A program made the position numbers and the translations under genes. The notes beneath the pieces were generated by a model that was not told the origin of the DNA, did not search any database, and was given only the letters and a program-made list of their open reading frames with translations. Positions 22,660 through 33,485 of a stretch of 64,000 nt of DNA are shown piece after piece; position 1 is the first letter of the stretch; the number at the start of each line of letters is the position of its first letter. The DNA comes from Atriophallophorus winterbourni (Eukaryota > Platyhelminthes > Trematoda > Plagiorchiida > Microphallidae): positions 62,001 through 126,000 of the forward strand of contig JACCGJ010020263.1 of assembly GCA_013407085.1 (NCBI GenBank). Reading direction: 5' to 3'.

Positions 22660-23446
22660 AAAACGATTATCGAATCTGCTCCTCAATCAGTCAAAAGGCT
22701 CCGTACTTTCGATCCCGAGGTCTCCATACCGTTTACCGTCAGTTTGCCCGCGTCCCCTTCAGAAAAGAAAAAGAAAAATCGGGTTGAAGTCGATCGTGAC
22801 CAGTTGAATAATTCCAACGAAATTGAAGCACCATCGTGGGTCGAGATAATTGCCAAGCAATCTCACAAAAGACGCAATTGCCCAGTGAACTGCAATGTTC
22901 CAATGCCCGTCGCCACGACATGTACAAGCATACGGAGTGATAATCAAAGGAAATCTGCTGCTCCGTCCCTCACTGCGTGATAATAAGAACTATGCACCCC
23001 GATCACATTGTCTATTAGTTTTCAGAGTGCCAGAATCCAGCAAAGAGTCTCCATCTGATCGGCATGCAGGTGATCTGCAGCAACTTCAGGTGATTCTCGA
23101 CAAAGTTCTTCATAATAACGACCAGGGTGTGACGATTAAAGCTCTTATACGCCTCGGTAAAAGAAAACCAGATATCGATAGACCACTGAAAATTGTCTTT
23201 TCAGGATCTGAAGACCCCGCTAGATTACTCTCAAACTCTCACAAATTGAGAGACACTGCGTTTGTTCTTAAACCTGATCTGTCATTAGAAGATAGAACTA
23301 AATTACGAACATCAGTTGAAGAACTCAAGCTCAGGCTACACAATGGTGAAAGCAACCTGACGATCAGAAATTTTCGAGTGGTCAGCCGTCAGAGGATGAT
23401 TCAGCAGCCACTGCAGCTCAAACCACGAAGCTCGTTGCAATGCTGA
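22660..23446 (+). pseudogene. CR1-like LINE ORF1, partial, one frameshift
   Basis: The first frame (to 22980) carries SAPQSVKRLRTFDPEV and a basic patch SEKKKKNRVEVDRDQ. The second (about 22975-23446) carries HCLLVFRVPESS and a domain with VILDKVL, KALIRLGKRK and LKIVFSG, as in ORF1 proteins of fluke CR1-like elements. One frameshift near 22972 joins the two. The start codon lies upstream of the element's 5' end. The stop TGA at 23444-23446 lies inside the start of ORF2 (ATGCTGA, offset by one frame). Confidence 0.65.
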
Positions 23447-26247
23447 CAAATGCCCGAAGCATCTTGAACAAGAAAGACGAGTTTGAGACCCTTATACTCC
23501 GACATTCTCCTGTACTCTTTGCGGTAAGTGAAACGTGGTTATCGAGTAACATTGAAGATCGAGAAGTTTTCATGCCCAATTACTCCATCCGGCGATGCGA
23601 TCGTTTAACTGACAAACACGGTGGTGTCCTCATTTACATTTCTAATGAGTGGATGATATCGGAAACCGTACAACATCGAGGTACCGATAATTTATGGGAG
23701 ATGTTGATCTGCACAATTAAAAACTTTGAATCCCAAGCGCTTACTGTTCTTGTCTTTTATCGTAGTCCAAGATGTGTGGATGGTGCTTGGATGAATTTGA
23801 TTCGAAAATACACTTCAAAACCGAGGATATTCATCATGGGCGACTTTAATTTGCCTGACATCGACTGGTCAATGTTATGCTGTAAGCCAGGGGCCTCCAG
23901 GCTCTCGTTATCGTTTCTCGACTTTGTAGTACAAGAAAAATTAATTCAGCATGTTTCCGATGCGACCCGTTATGGTATTTCATCATCCTCGTGCCTGGAC
24001 CTGATTTTCACACGGCACGAGCACTGCATATCTAACATCGAACATCTGCAGCCTCTCGATTCCAGTGACCACGCGGTAATCCTAGCATACACATGCCTTC
24101 CCAAACAAAAAACGTTCAGGAATCAGCGCATCCCTAACCCGTGGAAGACTGACTTCAATGTTCTTATAACCGCCGCTAGCCAGCAGTCGTGGGATGTAGA
24201 GAATTTGAATCTTCACCTAGCCTGCAGAAAATTCTACGACAACCTACGGGAATTGTATGCAGCTCATGTTCCGATGAAGAAACACCCTAGCAGCTATCGT
24301 GGTCCTCCATGGTTTGATAAATGTCTACAAAGAATGATGCGTCATAGAAAGAGGTTGTGGTGTATCTTCAAATTGGAACCCACTGCGGTTAATTATGATG
24401 CCTACAAATCAATTCGTAATGCTGTAACGAAAGTTAAAAGAGACAAGCGTCGAACCTTTGAGAGATCATTAATCGAAAATTCTTCGTCTCAACCCAAAAG
24501 ACTGTACGCTTATGTAAACAAACGTTTGAGAAGGAAAGACGACATTTCATTCTTATCGGACGACAACGGCCACATCCTCACAACAGATTCATCAAGAGCC
24601 GAAACTATGGCAGAATTCTTCGCATCATGCTTTTCTGGAGAGCAGCCCGACCTCCCGCATATCAACGCAGCCGACAATGCTATGCTTGACACTGTCACAT
24701 TTAATTCCGATGCTGTGTACGGACTACTCAGAGAACTCGATCCAACCAAGTCTCCTGGATGGGATGGAATCCACCCAGTTATACTGAAACATCTGGCTCC
24801 AATAATTGCTCGGCCCCTGGCTTGTGTCTACCAAAAGTCATTTTCGGAGGGCGAACTACCTATCGAATGGAAATATGGTGTCGTTAAGCCGTTTCATAAA
24901 CAGGGTGACAAGCACAAGCCTAGTAACTACAGACCAATATGCCTTACTTCTGTTCTGTTGAAGATCATGGAGAAGCTGGTGAAACGCTGCATTGAAAATT
25001 ATATTTACAACCGCGACGTACTTTCTCCTACACAGCATGGATTTATCAAAGGTAGGTCTTGCTTAACCAACCTCTTAATCACAAGAGAGGCTTGGGCTGA
25101 TGCAATAGACAATAAGATATCTGTCGATGTGATATTCTTCGACTTTTCGAAAGCTTTTGATAGGGTCAATCACCGGAAGCTGCTGCATCGATTGAGAGCA
25201 TATGGGCTTGGAGGCTCGCTTTTGAAATGGCTTCATAATTTTATCGCAGATCGGCAATGGGCTGTGCAAATCAACGTGTCCCTTTCTCGTTGGAGGCCTG
25301 TCAGCAGTGGAGTACCACAAGGGTCGGTTTTAGGCCCTTTCTTATTCATTCTTTATGTGAATGACATAATACGTAGTCTGCAATCAACTTGCTTGATGTT
25401 TGCAGACGATCTGAAAATATGGCGCGCAGTTGCTTCATCAACTGACCGTGAAATACTCCAAAAGGATATAGACGCCATCAGCAAATGGGCATCAGTCAAC
25501 GATCTTCCGCTGAATGCTACCAAAACGAAACATTTGACGGTAGGCGTTCTGGACCCCTTTGATTATTACATCGATGACATGAAGATTGAGAGCTGTACGG
25601 AGACCAGAGATCTAGGCACGATTGTGACTTCCAGCTTGAAGACCGCAGCAAACACTGCTCAAGCACGATCAAAGGCCTTGCGATGCTTGTGGGCCCTAAG
25701 AAGAACGTTTGCTGATTGGTCTATTCCTATGACAAAAATACTTTTTGGCACTTACGTTCGACCACTCCTAGAATACGGTGTTGTAGCGGCGTTTCCCTGC
25801 ACCGCAGCCGAAGAGCGACTTCTAGAAAAAGTTCAACGACTTGCGACGAGATTCTGCACCAGTATCTGCAAGCTACCATACGCAGAGCGATGTCTGAAAT
25901 TGAATATTTTCTCACTAGCCTACCGCAGGGTTCGTGGTGACATGATACTCCTCTATCGGATTGTTTGCCGGAACGAGCTTCCTGGCCTCATATCGCTTTT
26001 TGTAGTTATCTCTGACCATCGCACAAAGGGCCATAAATTTCGGTTGCTCGTCCACCGGATGAATCGTCTGTCGCACTGGTACAGATTTTCACGTGTTGTC
26101 GGCACTTGGAACAAACTTCCGGACAAGGTTGTTGAAGCGCCAAGTCTATCTCTGTTCAAGAACAGCACCGATCAATTTCTCTGGTTCGCCAAAGACGACT
26201 GCTTTGAGAAACGAATCCACCTCCCAGGATACCCGAGGCGTTGGTAG
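23440..26247 (+). CDS. CR1-like LINE ORF2: endonuclease and reverse transcriptase, 935 aa
   Basis: The protein nicks target DNA and copies the element's RNA at the break. Residues 1-220 form an apurinic-type endonuclease: NARSILNKKDE at the start, SETWLSS, HGGVLIYIS, VFYRSPR, GDFNLPDIDW (catalytic Asp/Asn) and SSDHAVI (catalytic Asp/His). The reverse transcriptase lies at about 430-720: KSPGWDGIHP, NYRPICLTS, GFIKGRSCLTN, FFDFSKAFDRVNH, SSGVPQGSVLGP and catalytic FADD at about residue 654. The thumb follows: YVRPLLEYGVVAAFP and AYRRVRGDMILLYRI. All catalytic motifs are intact and the length is normal for CR1 ORF2. The ATG at 23440 overlaps the ORF1 stop by four bases, which would allow stop-restart translation. 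Confidence 0.9.
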   Translation: MLTNARSILNKKDEFETLILRHSPVLFAVSETWLSSNIEDREVFMPNYSIRRCDRLTDKHGGVLIYISNEWMISETVQHRGTDNLWEMLICTIKNFESQALTVLVFYRSPRCVDGAWMNLIRKYTSKPRIFIMGDFNLPDIDWSMLCCKPGASRLSLSFLDFVVQEKLIQHVSDATRYGISSSSCLDLIFTRHEHCISNIEHLQPLDSSDHAVILAYTCLPKQKTFRNQRIPNPWKTDFNVLITAASQQSWDVENLNLHLACRKFYDNLRELYAAHVPMKKHPSSYRGPPWFDKCLQRMMRHRKRLWCIFKLEPTAVNYDAYKSIRNAVTKVKRDKRRTFERSLIENSSSQPKRLYAYVNKRLRRKDDISFLSDDNGHILTTDSSRAETMAEFFASCFSGEQPDLPHINAADNAMLDTVTFNSDAVYGLLRELDPTKSPGWDGIHPVILKHLAPIIARPLACVYQKSFSEGELPIEWKYGVVKPFHKQGDKHKPSNYRPICLTSVLLKIMEKLVKRCIENYIYNRDVLSPTQHGFIKGRSCLTNLLITREAWADAIDNKISVDVIFFDFSKAFDRVNHRKLLHRLRAYGLGGSLLKWLHNFIADRQWAVQINVSLSRWRPVSSGVPQGSVLGPFLFILYVNDIIRSLQSTCLMFADDLKIWRAVASSTDREILQKDIDAISKWASVNDLPLNATKTKHLTVGVLDPFDYYIDDMKIESCTETRDLGTIVTSSLKTAANTAQARSKALRCLWALRRTFADWSIPMTKILFGTYVRPLLEYGVVAAFPCTAAEERLLEKVQRLATRFCTSICKLPYAERCLKLNIFSLAYRRVRGDMILLYRIVCRNELPGLISLFVVISDHRTKGHKFRLLVHRMNRLSHWYRFSRVVGTWNKLPDKVVEAPSLSLFKNSTDQFLWFAKDDCFEKRIHLPGYPRRW

Positions 26248-26307
26248 TTATGCCGGTTCAAGAAAGAGCTTAAATGGAACTTTTGTACTCCTTCTGCTCT
26301 AAATATA

Positions 26308-26330
26308 ATTGTATTGTATTGTATTGTATT
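26308..26330 (+). repeat. pentanucleotide 3' tail of CR1-like LINE
   Basis: Four to five ATTGT units follow the 3' UTR and lie exactly at the junction with resumed LINE-B sequence. This is what target-primed reverse transcription of a CR1-type RNA would leave. Confidence 0.7.
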
Positions 26331-26332
26331 TT

Positions 26333-26700
26333 GTTTCCGGATATCTGGAAAGAAAGGTCGGGGTTCTCTTCACCAGCACGGTGAGAGGTCATCAATTTAG
26401 GAAACAATGCAATAGTATATGTGGACAATGTATGATGTATGAAATTACCAATCTAGTTAAGGCAAACTGCAGAACTGTCATAGACTGCATGTGGGCTAAT
26501 ATGCTGTCAGTTTGCCAGGCCTAGACAGATATGAGATGGAAAATGTAACAATACGTTTTTTTTATTTTAAAGTTTTTTTGTTAGACAATGTGCGCAAATA
26601 CGGTAGACCATTTAGCGTGTAATTATCTTTCAAAGCCCAACGCATCGGGGAGGTTTACTATACAATCTGGGAGCTTGTTCCAGAAGTTAACCACAATTAA
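26333..26700 (-). mobile_element. LINE-B 3' end, right part of the split copy
   Basis: It resumes with TTTCCGGAT, then the conserved CACCGTGCTGG block (minus strand), and runs back into the coding tail, where it fades near 26700. With 22524-22648 it reconstitutes one continuous LINE-B 3' end. Confidence 0.65.
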
Positions 26701-26861
26701 TAAAATTTATATTTCTTTTGAATTACCGATATAATTCTCACTTCAAACAATCATTTATATAAGAACTAAGTTTATTTTTGTATTAAGTGTTTCGTTATGT
26801 TACTGTGAATAGTAAATCTAATTAATTTGTGTAAATTTCTCTGTTGACAACGTAGTTAATG

Positions 26862-27510
26862 CTAAAGTTTAAGTTCAAGTTTCACAGGGCTGAAAAGGAT
26901 AACGGTGAATCCAGCCTTCAGATTTCGTTCGAAGATATGCGGTTGAGCACCCAACACTCCGATATTAAGTATACAAGTTCTATATTTCACGCTCGTTTTT
27001 CCGGATTACTTGAATTTATGGTAGAGGTTATCTTCACCAGCACGGTGAGGTCATTGATTCATTAAACAATACAAAAATGAGTAGAAAATACAGAAAAATG
27101 TTTTTGTCTTTTTCCATTTTTATTTATATACAATATTTGGGAATAGGGTTTGCCAGTTAGATTGCAATGCCCTCTTAATGCTTAATACGTTAGGGAAATA
27201 ATGCGTGACATCTGAGAGCTGATTCCAGTAGTTGACCACACGGTTGCTAAAAATTACTCACGTATCAGCAGATTGGGTCTAGCATAAATAAGCTTCATAT
27301 AATTAATCCTTGTAGAAGTTTTATGGGCAAGCCTTATAAATCCAATAATTTTATCTCCCATAAGACCATTTAAAATCGCGAAGGCTTTTATTAGATCGCA
27401 TCGCAGCTTCTGTATCTACATTAAGGACAGGTCGATGTCCTCAAGCCATGGATCATAGGTTTTACCCGTCTGTTGGGTAGCGATTCTCAAATGGAGAAAC
27501 GTCTAACAGT
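26862..27510 (-). mobile_element. LINE-B 3' fragment, copy 3
   Basis: The minus strand encodes LRCDLIKAFAILNGLMGDKI, then LLIRE and, in another frame, FSNRVVNYWNQLSDV. These are the R-L-R-x-D-L-I and R-V-V-x-x-W-N motifs of the LINE ORF2 C-terminus. The 3' UTR and AACTTGAACTT end follow near 26862. It lies only about 160 bp from the previous LINE-B copy in the same orientation, so the two could be a tandem pair or two insertions. Confidence 0.7.
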
Positions 27511-29790
27511 TTGAATATAAACAACTTAATGATTTTCTGGTTACGCGCATTAGGAATCATTCATTTATAGCATTATTTCAACATTATATCTCGTAAAATA
27601 GGTATTGAGCATAAATAACGGAGACCGTTTAAACATATTGATACAAGACCTTATTATACTCTGAAGAAGATTATTGCTCAACTAGACGATATTTTACGAA
27701 TACATTCACGCTCATCTAACCATCGATCACTTTTACTAATATAAGTTAAAAATAAGAAAATCTCAAGCATATTGTAGTCAAGTATTTTATAACCGTATTT
27801 AATATAAATGTTAATGATCAATAGATTATCTGGTTGATCGTGATTTCCTAAAATGAATTTCGCATGCTTCCTTCCAATTCCACATATTCGTTAGATATTT
27901 ATTGTTAAATCTCGTAGTATCGAGCTCTTAATTTTGCAGTAAAACTAGATAAAATAATTGTGGTTAGATCTGCTTTAACTTGCGCGTAACAACCAACTAT
28001 TGCACTTTTTTTTAAAGCGAGAGGCATTTCAAAAATAGTTTCTTGTTGATGACTGTATCAATATATTCCCATCCAGATACTTTAAATATATCTCAACGTT
28101 TGCTGCATACGAGGGATCAGGAATTGCATTTAACAAAACTACAATGCGCTCAAGAGCTTATGATATGATGAGCCGTTAAATTCTGCGTTTACGTAGCTTG
28201 AGGACATGCTTACGGTTCTGTAGCTTTCCGGGAAAAGAATAAATAATTTCGCATTTCATTACAGAAAACATTCAGTAATATTTTACAGCAGAGAATAAAA
28301 TAGCATAAAGACTGTATAGCTGACAATATGAAGATAATTTTAACCTCGTTTTCAAGTCTAGAAGCTCGCATATCTGCATCCACCACACTAGTCAAGCTTA
28401 TTGTTCTCATTAGTTAATGCCAACGTTGTTCATAAACGTGTTACTATTTGAAGCTCCTCATTGGTCATAGAATAGTGCTGTAAGCCTTTCTGCAAAGTCA
28501 TTAAATGAACTCGATATAGTTTAATGTAAGAATGATTTGCTTATCCGAGATTTACGTTTGTGCTCGAATCTTTACTTATAATTTGAGTTGCTGTTTTGCT
28601 CACATCTCTTCATTTTTTGAACACTCATATTGGATTTTCGCAAATGGAATTTTACTCTATGATTTCTAGGAAAAACATAGAGTGTGTTTGCGGATAACTG
28701 GTAGCTTACGCATAGTATGAACCAGCGAATCCTCGGTCTAAATAAAACCTCTTTCTGTTAGCAATTATGACTGATCACGTTTGTCGTCGTTTTCAAAAAC
28801 CAATGCAGTGTATCAGCTTTGAAGCCTTTCCTCTCTGCGTGTAATCTGCGAATAATCCTGTATGCGATATTCTTGCTTTACTGATCAATTATGAGCATCT
28901 ATCCATCTTTCGGTTATGTGCCTGAGTTTGCTAATCTTATAGAGTCATACTAAGCTGCACGACTATGTACAGAAACGTTAAAAACACAACCACTAACTAT
29001 AGTGATTCTGTGTTTTGTAAAATAGCAATGCAGTTACAGTGATACGTTTTGGTGACGTAAATTTTGAGTAGTTAACGGTGATAAAAAAGGAACAATAAAA
29101 ATGTAACCAATTCATGTGAACCTTGAAGGATATCAGCCAAACTGTGTTTATCCTATGAAACCTAATTCAAGATAACAATATGTTGAAGTGAAATATATTT
29201 ATTTCTTTCGAATATCAAAGAACAGTGACAGATGATGTTTACCGTCATTTTCGATTTTATAACAGAAATCCAACTTGCTTGCATTCGCCGTAACCTATCA
29301 CCAGATTTCTACGCAAATATCGCACTAATTGTGATTCGGTGTTTTTGAAATTTTATTATCTGTTTCAACATTACCAGCCCATTCAAACGGAACAACAACT
29401 TTATTTTTCTAGCTGCTACTTCTATTCTAGATATATAATTATAATTGTAATTAAATGTCATAGAAATTTATGAAACGTTTTCATAGAAACAAAGTTCAAA
29501 CTATACTTTTTAATTAGGCCTAAAATTTATTTTCTTACATCCACTGCGACTTATTATAAAAAAGTTATAATGATTACTCCGGCTTCCGATGACCAACTTG
29601 TTTTATTGGGATATAAAGATTTGACTTTATCTTCTTTTTTCATATGCATTTCACATTTTAATTCACTAAAAAATTCGTGTGGTTTCACATTGTATAGTTT
29701 TATTATCGCGATGAAGGATGATCTAAATTGAGATTTTTACTTATCGGAGTTGATCACAATTGCATACATGTTTCACGCACGTTCTTCGTG
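27511..29790. other. non-coding, nothing recognised
   Basis: AT-rich. No ORF above background, no repeat recognised and no RNA gene. Confidence 0.4.
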
Positions 29791-29799
29791 TATTCACGC

Positions 29800-30190
29800 T
29801 ATTAGGGTTTCGTGTTGCAATGAGCTATAAAGCCCACGCTTGACCCATTATGGCGCGACGGAAATCCATGCAAATGAGCATTTTTGTTCATGGTCATGGG
29901 TTTAAACCCAATTTACATGAGTTTGGGCTCAGGTGATTGAACAGGTTGGTCTTACCAACATTATCAACCAGTAGCATAAAATCGCAACTTGTTTACCGTT
30001 CTTCCAATCCAGATCCTACTTTCCTTACGTCATGAGTGCAAACATCACGAATCCGCTTGTGGTGTGTGTGATGGAAATGCATGCAATTGAACATTTGTGT
30101 TCGTGGTCATGGGTTTAAACATTATCTACATGAATGCGAGCTCATGTGATTGAACAAGTTGGTCGCCCCAGAATGATCCAACTGTGGCAT
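29800..30190 (+). repeat. two copies of a ~213-bp repeat upstream of the CCDC113-like gene
   Basis: Two blocks share TGGTCATGGGTTTAAAC (29891 and 30104), GAAATGCATGCAA-like sequence before it, and a TGATTGAACAGGTTGGTC-like stretch after it. The spacing is about 213 bp. A weaker relative of the GTGATGGAAACGCATG part occurs near 59583. The GGGTTTAAACCC core loosely resembles a Pol III B box, so a SINE is possible but not shown. Confidence 0.45.
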
Positions 30191-30440
30191 ACAAGTGTCA
30201 TATAAATCTGTTGTAATTGCTTATTGGTAACAACAATTCCTGAAAATGCATGTCGCAGTTATAGTGATTTTGGCTCTTTTGTTGTAAACTCACTGCATGC
30301 ACTACCAGTGGTAATGATTGTTGGGCAAATAAAATGTAGTATGTTCCTGCAGTATTGGATAATTCCAACAAATTAAATGCAATTTTTCCCAGATGCCCGT
30401 TGGCCAATAAATACAAACCGAGAAGTAGAACTGAACAATT

Positions 30441-30571
30441 ATGCTCTCATCTAACACGCTATCATCTAAAATTGCTGAGGAAATCGGAGCTGTGATCCTG
30501 AAAAAGGTTGGTGCCAAATGTGAAACATCCGAGGAACATCGGCAAATTCATGCCGCCATCAAATACTATCG
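30441..30571 (+). CDS. CCDC113-like gene, exon 1
   Basis: ATG at 30441 is the first in frame. The exon encodes 43 residues plus two bases and ends TATCG|GTTTGT. The 36-bp intron 30572-30607 ends in GTAAAG. Such short introns are common in the 5' part of fluke genes. The donor GTTTGT is not ideal. Confidence 0.55.
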
Positions 30572-32808
30572 GTTTGTGCTACTTCAAATTATGTTAATTA
30601 TGTAAAGGGCTCTGAAACTTATAAAAGAATTGGAAAACTGCATTTATGAACGCTATTTGACCAGAATGAATTTGTCTAAGGATGCACGATCAATGAGCCA
30701 AATGGTTCCTCTGTTTACTGGGAAAAACCAGTTATCTCGATCTAAAGACTATCTAAAAAAGGACGACAGGACAGTTCGCTTAACCGCGGAGGAAAAATGT
30801 ATCGTTTTTCACAGTGAAATGGAGGAATATCGTAAAGACATTGAACGCCTACGATCATGGGGTGACACTGAAATTTCAAATTACACGGTAATTTCCGGCG
30901 GATTTTTCATAATTCAGGTTGCGTTGACATCGCTGAATGCAGATTATGACGAGTTAATGCGGACGAGAGCCATTTTCGACAAAATTGTCACTCTGAAGGT
31001 GAACAATTCAGAGTTGCTTGTTGGTCCAATGAAACCGAGAGGCACAATGGAAAAGTTTCATCATATTTATAACAATCGGATGGTACGTCTTTTATTGTAA
31101 TTGCGAGTTTAAATCCGAGTTTTACTTCTGCAAATTAGAAGAGTGTTGCTTAGAGAACACCACCACATTACAGGTAGACGAACCGGTTCAATCTGATTGT
31201 ACTAGCTCCAATAGTTTGGTTACATTGACTTACAATCAAATCTCACATTTATCGATCTGTTATTGCAGGGTAATTCTGAATCTAATTTAGGATTTTACTA
31301 CATGTTTAGGCACCTGTACTTGCTTGCCCCCTTTCAATAACCACTCATAGATCTTACTAGTTCTCACAAAAATTTTCCATGCACCAAAGCGGAAATTTTC
31401 ATTTCATTGTAATTACCATCCTTCAAATTCCGATTAATTCTCCAGAGTTTCATTGTTGATCTGACATCGCATAGTCTAATTTGTCAGCCGGTGTATTTTT
31501 ATGTTCAGATGAATCAACACTTATATGGTTTTATGCAGCAGTGGCATCGAGGTTCCTCTTTTGCCTAACAATCTTTTACTGTTCTGACGCACGTGGACTC
31601 GTATTTTATTCGCCAGAACTGATGAATTTAGAGTGCACGAAACTGGTTTCGGTGTGTGCCAGAAAAGTGTAAAAACCGACACTATCTGGCCATTAATAAT
31701 ATATAGTTAAAAAGGCAACAATTTACAACACCACAACATCACATCAAGTGCCAAAAATAATAGTATGTAACGTGTAGAGTATATCAAACGTACTAATTGA
31801 TGTGTGCCAATCTCTGGATCTATCGAAATTCCAACAAATGTTTCGATTAATGTTACTTGAATACTCACAACGTCCCAACGAATCATTTGGCACAAAGACA
31901 TTAGAGTAAAAAATCGCGAGAGCATCTGCGGTTTCTAAAGCGGTCTCACATTAACTATCTTTTATTGCGCACTGTGCTTAAGTGTTTGAACAGTTCGGTT
32001 GTACCAACATCAAAAAACATTGTTGTGACGTTTTGCATAAAATCCTGTGGAGTTTTAATTCGCGTGGATCCTGAGCGTACGATCCCTGTGTTCAACCAGC
32101 CCCAAACAAAGATTGGGTTGTGTGATAGGAAAGAACGCAAATACTGATAATTTTTATGGCTTAACGTTATATTTAAAATATAATGCGGATATTGTTTCTA
32201 ATCAGAATGCAATATCTTGGGAAATGAAAACTGAACTGTGCGAACATTCCAGTTGTGGCAAATGAAATTATTTCAGCGAAGTACTATGACTCATACCATG
32301 TCAGTGTTATCGTTCACAGTATGTAACGTTTGAGTCACAGAGCATTAAACAAAGAACGTGATCGGTGGCCTGAAAATGTCACTATAGTATGTAATAAGTA
32401 ATGCGAAATTTGCATCTTGACATGCGTAAATAATAGTGAGAACAGACATTGAATTTAGAACATGTGGGTGCGCCACTATCACCACTATTCCTTTCAAACC
32501 AATATGACTCCGGTTGTAAACTATTTCTTGAGTCATCCTTTTTTATACATTTTCTGGCTTTTACCTTACAGGATACAAATATTCAAAATTTGATTGTGGA
32601 AACGAATACATTGAAACAACACAAAAAGCGTTTGTGCAAGCACATTCGAGAATTGGAAGAAGGTGAACACACAGTGGACAGGCTAGATCTGCGGTATTTG
32701 CAAATTCAGTGTGAGCAGGCCATTTCACAATTACAACACTTGTACAATCAACGCGTTAACACCAAAGCCCGCTTTGCCAAAGTCAATCAACTATTGTTGA
32801 AAAGTAAG
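30441..32808 (+). CDS. CCDC113/CFAP263-like ciliary coiled-coil gene, 5' part (4 exons)
   Basis: Exons: 30441-30571, 30608-30887, 30918-31082 and 32572-32808. All joins keep one frame (phases 2, 0, 0; the last donor is phase 0). The product starts MLSSNTLSSKIAEEIGAVIL and contains LTAEEKCIVFHSEMEEYRKD, KPRGTMEKFHHIYNNRM and LKQHKKRLCKHIRELEEGEH, followed by VDRLDLRYLQIQCEQ. This order matches the coiled-coil region of CCDC113-type proteins (LT-x-E-x-K start, E-K-x-x-x-Y-x-x-D, then L-K-x-x-x-x-K-L and D-x-x-x-L-x-I-x-x). Those proteins act in cilium and flagellum assembly and axoneme structure. The remaining 3' exons were not found before 36 kb; LINE debris fills the next introns. The identity rests on motif order, not an alignment. 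Confidence 0.62.
30608..30887 (+). CDS. CCDC113-like gene, exon 2
   Basis: It enters in phase 2 (CG plus G gives Arg) and reads ALKLIKELENCIYERYL, then the LTAEEK motif and a charged helix. It ends ACG|GTAATT. The next 30 bases (30888-30917) start with GT and end with CAG. They are divisible by three and contain no stop, so they could be spliced or retained. Confidence 0.6.
30918..31082 (+). CDS. CCDC113-like gene, exon 3
   Basis: It encodes VALTSLNADYDELMRTRAIF and continues to FHHIYNNRM, ending ATG|GTACGT in phase 0. Removing the 30-bp intron before it puts ISNYT next to VALTSLNADYDEL, which fits the family better than the retained form. Confidence 0.6.
32572..32808 (+). CDS. CCDC113-like gene, exon 4
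   Basis: A strong acceptor (TTTTACCTTACAG) precedes DTNIQNLIVETNTLKQHKKR. The exon is almost entirely coiled coil with a D-R-L-D-L-R-Y-L-Q-I segment and ends AAG|GTAAGC in phase 0. Intron 31083-32571 contains nothing else that I recognise. Confidence 0.65.
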
Positions 32809-32929
32809 GTAAGCCGCGTTCATCTCAAAACCTCAAAATATGGACCCATTTGAATTTTGAATTATTGGGGTGCTCAGATCCCTTACTTTCCATAATATCT
32901 TAACTTTGTGCGTCTGGGTCCATGAGTGG

Positions 32930-33215
32930 ATTACCCGGTTTCGTTCTATTTATTCGAATAACGCGAGTCACGACATACACGCAGCCACTCAGCGACACTG
33001 CAAATTCTCCACTCCCGTATCAGCTGTCGCCGATATTTTCATTTTGTACGTGTCTGTTTCCTTTGGAATTCCCTCCCCGAAACTCTTGTCATCTCTCCCA
33101 GCATCGAAACGTTTATTCGAAATTTGGATACTTATTTGTTGCATAACGATTTAACGACACCTGCGTATTGACTCATGGTAACTATACAACTCGACTATAC
33201 TTGACATAACATGTT
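32930..33215 (+). mobile_element. LINE C-terminal and 3' UTR fragment
   Basis: The DNA closely follows the minus-strand LINE at 62850-63080. Shared runs are GCCACTCAGCG, TGTCGCCGATATTT, GTACGTGTCTGTTTCCT and TTATTTGTTGCATAACGATTT (one base change). The coding frame is broken. It lies in an intron after CCDC113-like exon 4. Confidence 0.7.
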
Positions 33216-33485
33216 TATTTTTATACCTATTTCCAGAACGAATATTTACAACCTCATCTTGTTTCGTAGTTTACAGACAGGTTTGTACTTAACCATCTTT
33301 AAACTATTACAAATTTCTGGCGATTTTATGGTCGACAACGTGTGTAGGGATTGTTGGACATGGCCGAACAACTGCAAACTTCGCTGAACTACATAAATGA
33401 CGACCAAGATTATACTTAGGCATTGATGGTTAAATGACTCCAATGGCGTATATCCTCTGACATCAACGGTCACATCTCTTCTCCG

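Larger units (their letters stand above)
22650..26331 (+). mobile_element. CR1-like LINE, 5'-truncated, with intact ORF2
   Basis: The element comprises a partial ORF1, a complete-looking ORF2 (23440-26247), an 85-bp 3' UTR and a pentanucleotide tail of ATTGT units (about 26308-26330). Microsatellite-like 3' tails are typical of CR1-clade LINEs. Both ends coincide with the break in a LINE-B copy, which fixes the limits. An unbroken ORF2 in a window full of dead LINEs suggests a young insertion and a family that may still be active. Confidence 0.8.
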
